DNA of 64,000 nt from an uncultured Bacteroidales bacterium. Its GTDB lineage: Bacteria > Bacteroidota > Bacteroidia > Bacteroidales > UBA932. The notes under the pieces are model-generated. The model did not search any database. It was not told the origin of the DNA and was given only the letters and a program-made list of their open reading frames with translations. The stretch spans positions 1-64,000 of the forward strand of contig CALUQB010000010.1 in NCBI GenBank assembly GCA_944322815.1. The letters are read 5' to 3'. Positions within the stretch are counted from its first letter, which is position 1, and every line of letters begins with the position of its first letter. This document shows, piece by piece, positions 25,364 through 33,819 of this stretch. The position numbers were made by a program, and so were the translations under genes.

Positions 25364-25786
25364 ATGCGTAAAGAACAGTCGGGAAAGAGTCTTGAGGAAC
25401 AGAACAGGCTGACGGTCGCCGTATGCCTGGAATGCGGCGATGAGATCAGATATGGCCGTTCCGACAAGAAATTCTGCTGTGATGCCTGCAAGAACAGATA
25501 TCACAACAGGCAGGCCCACGACAGCCGCCAGTTCAGGCAGATGGTGCATTCCATTCTGGACAGGAATTATCTTATTCTGGACTCTCTTCGCAGGACTACA
25601 TTGAAAAACATCCCTTTATCAGATCTTGTAAAAATGGGATTCAGGAAAGAATTTTTCACATCTTACAGGAAAAGTTCGAGGTGTGAAATCTTCATGTGCT
25701 ATGATATCCGGTACTTTGTGAGCGGTGACAGCGTCACAACCATATTCAGAGTCCAGGCTATGGACATGGAAGAGGCGCTGCCATAG
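25364..25786 (+). CDS. conserved small protein with N-terminal zinc ribbon
   Basis: A 140-aa protein. Residues ~20-45 hold CLECGDEIRYGRSDKKFCCDACKN, two Cys pairs of a treble-clef/zinc-ribbon type, followed by RYHNRQ. The rest is a basic helical region (MVHSILDRNYLILDSLRR) and a small domain with KMGFRKEFFTSYRK. Similar proteins occur widely in Bacteroidetes, but no function is known to me. The layout suggests nucleic-acid binding; that is inference. No signal peptide. Confidence 0.7.
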   Translation: MRKEQSGKSLEEQNRLTVAVCLECGDEIRYGRSDKKFCCDACKNRYHNRQAHDSRQFRQMVHSILDRNYLILDSLRRTTLKNIPLSDLVKMGFRKEFFTSYRKSSRCEIFMCYDIRYFVSGDSVTTIFRVQAMDMEEALP

Positions 25787-25867
25787 CTGTCATGGCGGAT
25801 ACGAAAAGACAGATTTCGGAGAAAACTTATTATCTTTGCAGCCGTCAAACCAAAATACATTAGAATA

Positions 25868-27961
25868 ATGAAATTTTTCACGGCAGTGGCAGCGGCATCG
25901 CTTGCATTCATAACATCTTGTAATATGGAAAATCCTTTATTGACGGAGTCTTCAAATCCTTACGGAGCTCCGGCATTCGACAAAATCAGGAATGAACATT
26001 ATGTTCCGGCATTCAAGGCCGGAATAGAGGAAGCGAAAGCGGAGATAGATTCCATAACGGCAAATCCGGAGGAACCTGATTTCCGGAATACTATCGAAGC
26101 CCTGGAGTATAGCGGACGTACCCTGAACAGGGTTTCCGGCATATTCTATAATCTGATGGAAGCTGATACTGATGACGAGATGCAGGCCATCGCAGAAGAA
26201 ATAGCTCCCATGATGACGGAATATTCCATGTATATATCCTTGAACAAACCTCTTTTCGAAAGGGTGAAGGCCGTGTACATGAAGAAGGATTCCCTGGATC
26301 TGGATCAGGACCAGAAGAAGTTGTTGGAAGATACCTATGAGTCCTTTGCGAGGAACGGTGCAAACCTTTCCGATGCCGACAAGGAGACTTACAGCAAGTA
26401 TGCCGAAGAACTTTCCCTGGCTACCCTACAGTTCAGCAAGAACGTCCTGGCTTCCACCAATGCCTATACACTTCATATAACGGACAGTACGGATCTGGCA
26501 GGTCTTCCCCAGTATGTGGTGGATATGGCCGCCATGTATGCAAAGGAAAAAGGTCTTGACGGCTGGGTGGTCACTCTCGATTATCCGAGCTTCGGCCCGT
26601 TCATGAAGTACAGCGAGAACAGGGAACTCAGAAAAGATGTCTACATGGCATATCTGACACGTTCTGTCGGAGGCGAGTTCGACAATACGGAAATCGTGAA
26701 AAAGATCGTGGACCTGAGGATAAAGATGTCCAAGCTTCTTGGCTATGAGACTTATGCTGATTATGCTCTGGAGAACAAGATGGCCAAGGATCCGGAGACG
26801 GTAAATGCTTTCCTGAAAGAGCTTCTTGAACCTACCATGCCGTTTGCAAAACAGGAAATAGCCGATATTCTGGAATTTGCCAAGGAGAACGGCTATGAAG
26901 ACAGCGAACTCAAGTCATGGGATTTCTCTTACTGGTCCGAAAAGTACCGCGAGGCCAAGTTCAACCTGAACGAGGAGCAGCTCAAGCCTTATTTCAGGCT
27001 TGAAAACTGTATAGCGGCAGTCTTCGACCTGGCCAACAGGCTCTATGGCCTGACATTTACGGAAATTCATGACGTACCGGTATATCACAAGGACGTCAAG
27101 GTCTATGACGTAAAGGATGCCGACGGCCGTCATATGGCTCTGTTCTATGCCGATTTCTTCCCGAGAGCGAGCAAGAGCGGAGGTGCGTGGATGACAGCTT
27201 TCAGGGAGCAGTGCATTTATAACGGAGTGGAAGAGCGTCCTTTCATCAGCATCGTGACGAACTTTACAAAACCTACGGAAAATGCTCCGTCGCTCCTTAC
27301 CCATGGTGAATTCGTGACCTTCCTTCATGAATTCGGACATTCACTTCATGGAATCCTGGCTGAAGGACGCTATCCTTCATTGACCGGAACATCGGTACCG
27401 AGAGATTTTGTAGAGCTTCCGTCTCAGATCATGGAGAACTGGGCGTATGAGCCGGAGTATCTCGATACTTTCGCCAAGGATTACAGGACGGGAGAGGTGA
27501 TTCCCGATTCCCTGATCACGAAGATCGTGGCATCGAAGAATTATCTGGCCGGGTATTCTCAGGTAGGCCAGCTCAGATATGGTATCATGGATATGGCTTG
27601 GCATACTCTGACTGCCGTACCGGAGGAAAGCACGGTGGATTTTGAAAAAGAGACCGTGGCTCCGATAAGCATCATCCCTGCCGCTCCGGGAACTGCATTC
27701 TCACCTACATTCTCGCATATATTTGCCGGAGGCTATGCAGCCGGATATTATTCATACAAATGGGCGGAAGTCCTCGAGGCGGATGCATTCTCCCTTTTCA
27801 AGGAAAAGGGGATCTTCAATAAGGAAGTGGCCGGTTCATTCAGGGAAAACATACTCTCGAAAGGAGGTTCTGAAGACGTTGCCGTCCTTTACAAGCGTTT
27901 CCGCGGCCATAATCCGGAGCCGGAAGCTCTCATGGAGAAGCTCGGTCTCGTGAAAAAATAG
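25868..27961 (+). CDS. dcp: M3 family peptidyl-dipeptidase, lipoprotein
   Basis: A 697-aa zinc metallopeptidase of family M3 (Dcp/oligopeptidase A type). The active site HEFGH (residues 487-491) lies in FVTFLHEFGHSLHG, and FADFFPRASKSGGAWM-type upstream sequence and SHIFAGGYAAGYYSYKWAE downstream are family blocks. The N-terminus is a signal peptide with lipobox FITSC, so the enzyme is probably a periplasmic or outer-membrane lipoprotein that releases dipeptides from peptide C-termini. TATCTTTG at 25831-25838 is a possible -7 box. Confidence 0.92.
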   Translation: MKFFTAVAAASLAFITSCNMENPLLTESSNPYGAPAFDKIRNEHYVPAFKAGIEEAKAEIDSITANPEEPDFRNTIEALEYSGRTLNRVSGIFYNLMEADTDDEMQAIAEEIAPMMTEYSMYISLNKPLFERVKAVYMKKDSLDLDQDQKKLLEDTYESFARNGANLSDADKETYSKYAEELSLATLQFSKNVLASTNAYTLHITDSTDLAGLPQYVVDMAAMYAKEKGLDGWVVTLDYPSFGPFMKYSENRELRKDVYMAYLTRSVGGEFDNTEIVKKIVDLRIKMSKLLGYETYADYALENKMAKDPETVNAFLKELLEPTMPFAKQEIADILEFAKENGYEDSELKSWDFSYWSEKYREAKFNLNEEQLKPYFRLENCIAAVFDLANRLYGLTFTEIHDVPVYHKDVKVYDVKDADGRHMALFYADFFPRASKSGGAWMTAFREQCIYNGVEERPFISIVTNFTKPTENAPSLLTHGEFVTFLHEFGHSLHGILAEGRYPSLTGTSVPRDFVELPSQIMENWAYEPEYLDTFAKDYRTGEVIPDSLITKIVASKNYLAGYSQVGQLRYGIMDMAWHTLTAVPEESTVDFEKETVAPISIIPAAPGTAFSPTFSHIFAGGYAAGYYSYKWAEVLEADAFSLFKEKGIFNKEVAGSFRENILSKGGSEDVAVLYKRFRGHNPEPEALMEKLGLVKK

Positions 27962-27962
27962 T

Positions 27963-27990
27963 GCAGAGGCAGTTCTGCAACATTTTTACC
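27963..27990 (+). terminator. possible terminator after dcp
   Basis: GCAGA (27963-27967) pairs with TCTGC (27974-27978), followed by AACATTTTT. The stem is short, so this is a weak call. Confidence 0.35.
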
Positions 27991-28034
27991 GGTTTTTTCA
28001 TCTTTAAGCCTGATTTATTTCGGATAGGAAAGTT

Positions 28035-28811
28035 ATGAAAAGACCGGTTTTCTTATTTTCAATAGTTTTGATGTTTTCACTGCTTGCAGGCTGTTCCAAA
28101 ATGAATGTCGCTGGAGTGACGGCGGCTATATATCAGGAGGTTCCTGAGGGGTATGGATCTTTGGCCGTCAATGACGGAATCACAGTTGAGGTATCAGCTG
28201 ACAATGATATGGTAGAGATCGTTTCAGATACGAATGTGCTTCCGTATGTCGAAGTATATGTGCAAGGAGGGGTTCTTACCATAGAATACGAGGCAGGAGT
28301 CCGCTTTTCAGGCAGTTACCAAACGATTGTGCGCATACCTCATAGCCGGAGTATGACTTCCGTAAAACTGCGTAGCGGTTCCGTATTCGCTTCTGATGTC
28401 ATTATGGAGAGTGATTCCCGTCTCGGTTTCGACGGTACCGCAGGATCTCGTTTCGATATTTCAGGCATTGCAGCAAATGACATGCAGCTGAGTCTGGCTG
28501 ACGGTTCCGCCTTCCTTTCGGGTGATGTGGATGTGAATAATCTGTCTCTGAGTCTTACCGACGGGTCGTATGCCGCCATGGACGGTCATATAGCATATTG
28601 CAATGCGATAATGGAAGACGGTGCGTCTCTGTCCCCGAGAACATCTTCATATTTTGAAAAACCATCATTGACCGTGGACAGGTTCAACGGAAACCTGTCA
28701 GATGGAAGCAAGGCCTCATTCTACTCAGACGGTCTTCTCACAGGTACTCTTAGAGACGGCAGTTCTGTCCAGTGCGATGGAAATGCAAAACACGATCTGG
28801 TAATTCTCTGA
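28035..28811 (+). CDS. head-GIN domain (DUF2807) lipoprotein
   Basis: A 258-aa exported lipoprotein (lipobox LLAGC). The rest is a repetitive beta-strand pattern of Ser/Asp/Gly-rich turns (RSGSVFASD, DGSAFLSGD, DGSYAAMDG, DGSKASFYSD), typical of the right-handed beta-helix of head-GIN/DUF2807 proteins. Role is unknown; these are thought to be surface proteins. Its stop lies 6 bp from the end of the convergent LptF/G gene. Confidence 0.8.
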   Translation: MKRPVFLFSIVLMFSLLAGCSKMNVAGVTAAIYQEVPEGYGSLAVNDGITVEVSADNDMVEIVSDTNVLPYVEVYVQGGVLTIEYEAGVRFSGSYQTIVRIPHSRSMTSVKLRSGSVFASDVIMESDSRLGFDGTAGSRFDISGIAANDMQLSLADGSAFLSGDVDVNNLSLSLTDGSYAAMDGHIAYCNAIMEDGASLSPRTSSYFEKPSLTVDRFNGNLSDGSKASFYSDGLLTGTLRDGSSVQCDGNAKHDLVIL

Positions 28812-28817
28812 TCTGCG

Positions 28818-29918
28818 TTATTTCGGCGCTATCCTGTAGAGAACCCCGGCTATGATCGCATACAGAATGTTCGGACTCCACAGTGCCAGTCCTGGCGGCA
28901 TCACTCCGGTGTACACGAACATCTCGCTGAACCGCTGGAACAGAATGTAGGAGAAACTCAGGGCGATGCCTATGCCGATGTTCCAGCCCATTCCGCCACG
29001 CCGTTTCTTGGATGACAGGGCCACACCCATGATAGTCAGGATGAATGCCGAAAAAGGCATGGCGAATCTCTTGTGCTTTTCTATAAGCGCATCCTTTATA
29101 TTCGCGTCTCCACGCATCTTCTGTGTTTCTATGAGAGTGTTCAGTTCCCTGTAGTTCAGGGACTCCAGCGTGTTTTTCTTCATGTAGAAGTCATTGACTG
29201 TCAGATTGATGACAGTGTCCAGCTGCTTGCCGCTGCGGATGTGGTCTTCCAGGGAGTTGGTATAGTCCCTGATGAAGTATTTCTTGAGTCTCCATCCGTT
29301 GAAAGTCGTGTCCCATACTGCCGTTTCGGCTGAAAGTTTCGATACCAGCTGGTTGTTTTCTATTTTCTCAAGGGTGAAACGGTAGGCTGTATTGTTCCAG
29401 GAACTGAATGATTCCACGAAAACGAATTCGCCGGGGGATATCTGGTAATGGATGTTCCTGTTCGTATTCGCGGTATTGGATTTCAGGTATTTGTTTTCGA
29501 ATTGGACGAGAACCTTGTTCGAGTTCGGAATTATGAACAGGTTCAGGCAAAGGGAGAATATGGCGATGATGGTAGCCGAGACTATGTACGGCACCATCAT
29601 CCGGTGGAAACTGATGCCGCAGGATAGGATGGCTATGATTTCGGAATTTGCCGCCATCTTCGATGTGAAGAAAATCACAGTGATGAATACGAACAGGGCG
29701 CTGAACATATTCATGAAGTACGGGATGAAATTGAAGTAATAGTCGAAGATGATGGCTTTCAGCGGGGCTTCCTTGCTCACGAAGTCATCGATTTTCTCGC
29801 TTATGTCGAAAATGATGACTATGCCGATGATCAGAATCAGGGCTACGAAGAAAGTCGAGATGAACTTCTTGATTATGTATAAGTCGAGAATCCTCGGCTT
29901 GAGTTCCAGATGTTTCAT
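28818..29918 (-). CDS. LptF/LptG family permease
   Basis: A 366-aa inner-membrane permease of the LPS export ABC transporter (YjgP/YjgQ family). Three membrane segments come first (IIKKFISTFFVALILIIGI; YFMNMFSALFVFITVIFF; SATIIAIFSLCLNLFIIP). A ~170-residue periplasmic beta-jellyroll follows, then three more membrane segments near the end (FSAFILTIMGVALSS). LptF and LptG cannot be told apart here. It lies 6 bp after tgt on the same strand. Confidence 0.87.
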   Translation of the reverse strand: MKHLELKPRILDLYIIKKFISTFFVALILIIGIVIIFDISEKIDDFVSKEAPLKAIIFDYYFNFIPYFMNMFSALFVFITVIFFTSKMAANSEIIAILSCGISFHRMMVPYIVSATIIAIFSLCLNLFIIPNSNKVLVQFENKYLKSNTANTNRNIHYQISPGEFVFVESFSSWNNTAYRFTLEKIENNQLVSKLSAETAVWDTTFNGWRLKKYFIRDYTNSLEDHIRSGKQLDTVINLTVNDFYMKKNTLESLNYRELNTLIETQKMRGDANIKDALIEKHKRFAMPFSAFILTIMGVALSSKKRRGGMGWNIGIGIALSFSYILFQRFSEMFVYTGVMPPGLALWSPNILYAIIAGVLYRIAPK

Positions 29919-29924
29919 TTTCTG

Positions 29925-31055
29925 TTAAAGTCTCGTCATTATTCTCTTCACTGTGGCATCTTTCCAGCTCCGGAAATCTCCGGCCATGATATGTTTCCTC
30001 GCCTCTCTTACCAGGTCGAGGTAGAACGCCAGGTTGTGTTCGCTGGCTATCTGTCCCGCAAATATCTCTTTCGATACGAAAAGATGCCTCAGATATGCCT
30101 TGCTGTAGGTCCTGTCTACGAAAGATGTGCCTTCCGGATCTATTGGCGAGAAGTCGTCCGCCCATTTCTGGTTCTTCATGTTCATGATGCCGTTCCATGT
30201 GAACAACATCCCGTTCCTGCCGTTTCTGGTAGGCATCACGCAGTCGAACATGTCCACGCCCCTCGCGATACCCTCCAGGATATTCGCAGGAGTGCCGACG
30301 CCCATCAGATATCTTGGCCGGTCATCCGGCAATATCGGACAGACCACTTCCAGCATTTCATACATTTTTTCTGTCGGCTCTCCCACGGAGAGACCGCCAA
30401 TGGCATAGCCTTCCCTGTCGAATGATGCCGCATGTTCTGCCGCTTCCTGCCGGAGTTCCGGATATACGCATCCCTGGACTATGGGGAAAAAGGTCTGGGA
30501 ATATCCGTACAGCGGTTCTGTCTCATCGAAATGTCTGATACAGCGTGCCAGCCATGATTGCGTCAGTTTCAGGGATTTCTTCGCATAATCGAAACTTGCG
30601 TCTCCAGGCGTACATTCATCCAGGGCCATGATGATGTCTCCTCCGATGATTCTCTGCGTGTCGACGTTGTTTTCAGGAGTGAACTTGTGCCGTGACCCGT
30701 CGATATGGGAAGAGAATGTGCAGCCGTCCGGAGTCAGTTTCCGGATAGGGGAGAGCGAGAATACCTGGAATCCGCCGCTGTCCGTAAGTATCGGCCTGTC
30801 CCACGATATGAACTTGTGCAGGCCGCCGGCAGCTTTCAGAATGTCCAGTCCCGGTCTGAGGTAGAGGTGATAAGTGTTCCCGAGTATGATTTCTGCCCGT
30901 ATATCCTCTTTCAGATCCCTGTGGTATATGCCCTTGACAGAACCTACGGTACCCACGGGCATGAAGATAGGAGTTTCTATCTGTCCGTGGTCCGTGGTGA
31001 TGATGCCGCATCTGGCATCCGATCCCGGGTCTGTCGCTGTCTTTTCGAATTTCAT
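29925..31055 (-). CDS. tgt: tRNA-guanine transglycosylase
   Basis: Tgt (376 aa) swaps guanine-34 for preQ1 in GUN tRNAs. ILTDSGGFQVFSL carries the general-base Asp, GGLSVGEPTEKMYEM is the substrate loop, and FDCVMPTRNGRNG holds the nucleophile Asp and tRNA contact. The usual zinc ligands CxCxxC are missing: the segment reads SPIDPEGTSFVDRTYSKAYLRHLF. The late His (ASEHN) is kept. I start at the second Met (MKFEK), which is the common N-terminus; a Met at 31070 is possible. It is probably co-transcribed with the LptF/G gene. Confidence 0.92.
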   Translation of the reverse strand: MKFEKTATDPGSDARCGIITTDHGQIETPIFMPVGTVGSVKGIYHRDLKEDIRAEIILGNTYHLYLRPGLDILKAAGGLHKFISWDRPILTDSGGFQVFSLSPIRKLTPDGCTFSSHIDGSRHKFTPENNVDTQRIIGGDIIMALDECTPGDASFDYAKKSLKLTQSWLARCIRHFDETEPLYGYSQTFFPIVQGCVYPELRQEAAEHAASFDREGYAIGGLSVGEPTEKMYEMLEVVCPILPDDRPRYLMGVGTPANILEGIARGVDMFDCVMPTRNGRNGMLFTWNGIMNMKNQKWADDFSPIDPEGTSFVDRTYSKAYLRHLFVSKEIFAGQIASEHNLAFYLDLVREARKHIMAGDFRSWKDATVKRIMTRL

Positions 31056-31098
31056 TTCCTTTTTCCTCAATGTGGCTTACGCCAATGATTTTATCTGA

Positions 31099-31131
31099 CA
31101 AAGATAATGAGAAACTGTCATATAAGACCAA
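31099..31131 (-). promoter_or_regulatory. possible promoter of tgt
   Basis: On the minus strand: TTG (31129-31131), 22 bases, TATCTTTG (31099-31106). The -7 box is perfect; the spacing is slightly long. Confidence 0.45.
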
Positions 31132-31149
31132 AATTGTTCAAATTATTCC

Positions 31150-31157
31150 TATCTTTG
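31150..31157 (+). promoter_or_regulatory. possible -7 element for the nupG-like gene
   Basis: TATCTTTG is a full -7 match. It lies 60 bases ahead of the start at 31217. The only nearby TTG (31134-31136) is too close (13 bases). Confidence 0.4.
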
Positions 31158-31216
31158 CTAACCTCGTGGCCGGGCAGGACTGACGGGGCCACATATAATG
31201 ACATTAAAATTATCGT

Positions 31217-32500
31217 ATGGATAAAGCAGTAAGAATCAGGTTGATCCTGATGAATTTTTTTCAATGGGCGGTGTGGGGTGCATACCTCACATCCATGGGC
31301 AGTTATCTGGTTTCTGTGGGACTGGCAGAAAGAATCGGGCTTTTCTATGCCATGCAGGGCATAGTTTCCATCTTCATGCCGGCCATAATGGGTATCGTGG
31401 CGGATAAGTATATCCCTGCCCAGAAACTTCTGGGTATCTGCCATCTCGTGGCAGGAGCGGCAATGATAGCGGCAGGATATTACGGACTGACAGCAGGTAC
31501 GGATGTGAAATTCGGTATCCTTTTCCCGTTGTACACTCTCAGCGTGGCATTTTACATGCCTACCATAGCGCTTTCAAATTCCGTAGCATTCAAGATTCTG
31601 CTGAAGAACGGTTTTGATACCGTAAGGGATTTCCCTCCGGTCAGGGTCTTCGGTACAGTAGGCTTCATCTGCAGCATGCTCTTCGTGAATTTCGTGACGG
31701 ATTCTGATGGAATCCAGTTCCAGCATACCTACAATCAGTTCTTCGTGTCAGGAATCATAGGTGCGGTCCTTTTCCTGTACAGCTTTACTCTTCCGGACTG
31801 TCCTGCCAACAGACAAGCGCAGTCCCAGAGCCTGGCCGATGCCCTTGGCGCGAAGGCGTTCACCCTTTTCAGAGACCGGAGCATGGCAGTCTTTTTCATT
31901 TTCTCCATGCTTCTCGGAGTCGCCCTTCAGATAACGAACGGATTCGCGAACCCGTTCATCACGCATTTCACTGATGTTCCCGAGTATGCCGACACATGGG
32001 GCGCACGGAATGCAAATGCCCTGATCTCCATCTCACAGATGTCGGAGACTCTCGGTATTCTTCTCATACCTGTTGCCCTGAAGTTCTTCGGTATCAAGAG
32101 AGTGATGCTCATAGCCATGCTGGCATGGGTACTCAGGTTCGGCCTCTTCGGTCTGGGGAATCCGGGGCCGGGAGTCTGGATGTTCATCCTGTCCATGATA
32201 GTCTATGGAGTGGCATTCGATTTCTTCAACATATCGGGAGCACTCTATGTAGAGCAGAGGTCTTCCGATGAGATCAAGTCCAGTGCCCAGGGGCTTTTCA
32301 TGCTGATGACCAACGGTATCGGCGCGACTGTGGGTACACTTTCGGCCCAGGCTGTCGTGAACCATTTCGTATACAATGCGGCAGAACCGGACTGGAGTAC
32401 GGCCTGGTACATATTCGCAGGCTATGCTCTCGTGGTAGCGGTTCTCTTCGCCGTTTTGTTCAAGAATCCGGGCAAGGGCCCGTATAAAAAGATAGCGTAA
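31217..32500 (+). CDS. nupG: nucleoside permease, NupG/NHS family MFS transporter
   Basis: A 427-aa membrane protein with about 12 hydrophobic segments. The N-terminus RLILMNFFQWAVWGAYLTSMGSYL and the central FPPVRVFGTVGFI match nucleoside:H+ symporters of the NHS branch of the MFS. FDFFNISGALYVEQ near the end is a family block. It imports nucleosides across the inner membrane. It is convergent with the ROK gene (3-bp gap). Confidence 0.85.
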   Translation: MDKAVRIRLILMNFFQWAVWGAYLTSMGSYLVSVGLAERIGLFYAMQGIVSIFMPAIMGIVADKYIPAQKLLGICHLVAGAAMIAAGYYGLTAGTDVKFGILFPLYTLSVAFYMPTIALSNSVAFKILLKNGFDTVRDFPPVRVFGTVGFICSMLFVNFVTDSDGIQFQHTYNQFFVSGIIGAVLFLYSFTLPDCPANRQAQSQSLADALGAKAFTLFRDRSMAVFFIFSMLLGVALQITNGFANPFITHFTDVPEYADTWGARNANALISISQMSETLGILLIPVALKFFGIKRVMLIAMLAWVLRFGLFGLGNPGPGVWMFILSMIVYGVAFDFFNISGALYVEQRSSDEIKSSAQGLFMLMTNGIGATVGTLSAQAVVNHFVYNAAEPDWSTAWYIFAGYALVVAVLFAVLFKNPGKGPYKKIA

Positions 32501-32503
32501 GGG

Positions 32504-33706
32504 TCACACAAGATTCAGCAGGTGGCTGCGTGACAGCATACATGCTCCGTAAGCCCCTGCTTTTTTCCCAAGACGGGAGAATTTGATGACGGTATCACGG
32601 CTTACCATATTCAGCGAATGCTTGTGTATGGCGCTCTTTATCGGCAGCATCAGATATTCTTCGGCTACGGAAAGCCTTCCTCCGATAATCACGAGTTCCG
32701 GATTGAAGATATTTATCAGACCAGCGATGGCACGTCCGAGGGTGTTCCCTATTTCTTCTATCGATTCGATGGCGAGTACGTCTTCTTCAGCCAGGGCGTT
32801 AAGTATGTCATCGAGGGTGATTTCCTCGTTCCTGGCATATTTCCCGGAAAGGACGGATGCTTTCCCTTCTTTCAGTTTTTCGAGGAAAATGCGGTGGACG
32901 GCAGAGCCGGAAGCTCCCGTTTCCAGACAGCCCACTTTCCCGCACTGGCAGATGATGCCGTTGTCCAGAAGCGGGAAATGTCCGATTTCGCCTGAAAACC
33001 CGGATTTGCCGTAGGACAGCTTTCCGTCCAGTATCATGCCCATGCCGAGACCCCAGCTGACATTTATGAAAAGAAAGTGCTTTTCCTTGTTCGCGTCACC
33101 GCAGATGTACTCTCCGTAAGTCATGGCCCTGGAGTCATTGTCAATGAACACCGGGGTCTTCAGTTTCTCTTCAAGTATGGACGCTGTAGGCTTGTCTTCC
33201 CCGAGAAAATAGGAAAAACTGTATCCGGTGTTGTGGTTTACCCGTCCGGTCAGATTTATCCCGTAGGCGAGAATTTTCTCTTCGGCTATCCCGAATTTCC
33301 TGATCTGTTTTTTCAGGATCTCGCACAGCCTGGCCAGCGAGGCTTCGCTGCCTTCCAGAACGAACGGAATGTCGTCTACGTATTCCAGGATGTTCCCTTT
33401 GAAATTGCTTACGGCTATGCTGACATGATGTCTTGTCACATCCGCGCCTATGAAATATCCGGCGGAAGATTTCAGTCCGTATATGCTCGGTCTGCGTCCT
33501 CCCGATGTGCCGGTCTTTCCCAGCTCTTCGAGAAATCCTTCGTCGATGAGCTCGCTGACCATTTTTGTGACAGTCGGTATGCTGATACCCATCTCTCTGC
33601 TGAGTTCGGCGATGCTGAAGTCACCGTCATTGATGCACAGACCCAGAATCTGCCGCTTGATGGCGGCGATTTTGCCTGCGCCTTTATTCAAGAAAGAGTC
33701 TCTCAT
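32504..33706 (-). CDS. ROK family transcriptional regulator (NagC/XylR type)
   Basis: A 400-aa regulator. The N-terminal winged helix-turn-helix is FSIAELSREMGISIPTVTKMVSELIDEGFLEE. A ROK sugar-kinase-like domain follows (IGADVTRHHVSIAVSNFKGN; FIDNDSRAMTYGEY). GEIGHFPLLDNGIICQCGKVGCLET holds the zinc-binding Cys/His set typical of ROK proteins. It probably senses a sugar or phospho-sugar and controls nearby transport and hydrolase genes. Its promoter lies in repeat copy 3, 23 bases upstream. Confidence 0.88.
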   Translation of the reverse strand: MRDSFLNKGAGKIAAIKRQILGLCINDGDFSIAELSREMGISIPTVTKMVSELIDEGFLEELGKTGTSGGRRPSIYGLKSSAGYFIGADVTRHHVSIAVSNFKGNILEYVDDIPFVLEGSEASLARLCEILKKQIRKFGIAEEKILAYGINLTGRVNHNTGYSFSYFLGEDKPTASILEEKLKTPVFIDNDSRAMTYGEYICGDANKEKHFLFINVSWGLGMGMILDGKLSYGKSGFSGEIGHFPLLDNGIICQCGKVGCLETGASGSAVHRIFLEKLKEGKASVLSGKYARNEEITLDDILNALAEEDVLAIESIEEIGNTLGRAIAGLINIFNPELVIIGGRLSVAEEYLMLPIKSAIHKHSLNMVSRDTVIKFSRLGKKAGAYGACMLSRSHLLNLV

Positions 33707-33727
33707 GTGGAAAGGAATGCTTGGTCT

Positions 33728-33813
33728 GCAAATATACTAAGAAGCCGAATGCAATGCAAGCGAACTTGTTCAAATCGTTCAAATTGCATTGCCGGGGCGG
33801 AACACGATATGTG
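33728..33813 (-). repeat. promoter-bearing dispersed repeat, copy 3
   Basis: Third copy of the repeat seen at 13433 and 13522, nearly identical over its first ~43 bases. On the minus strand TATATTTG (33729-33736) with TTG about 20 bases upstream points at the ROK gene. This copy keeps a perfect 9-bp inverted repeat, GCAATGCAA with TTGCATTGC, which overlaps the -33 region and could be an operator. Confidence 0.8.
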
Positions 33814-33819
33814 ACGAAG

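Noticed and set aside
31134..31157. full promoter for the nupG-like gene
   Set aside because: TTG is only 13 bases from the TATCTTTG box, too short for the Bacteroidetes spacing; only the -7 element was listed.
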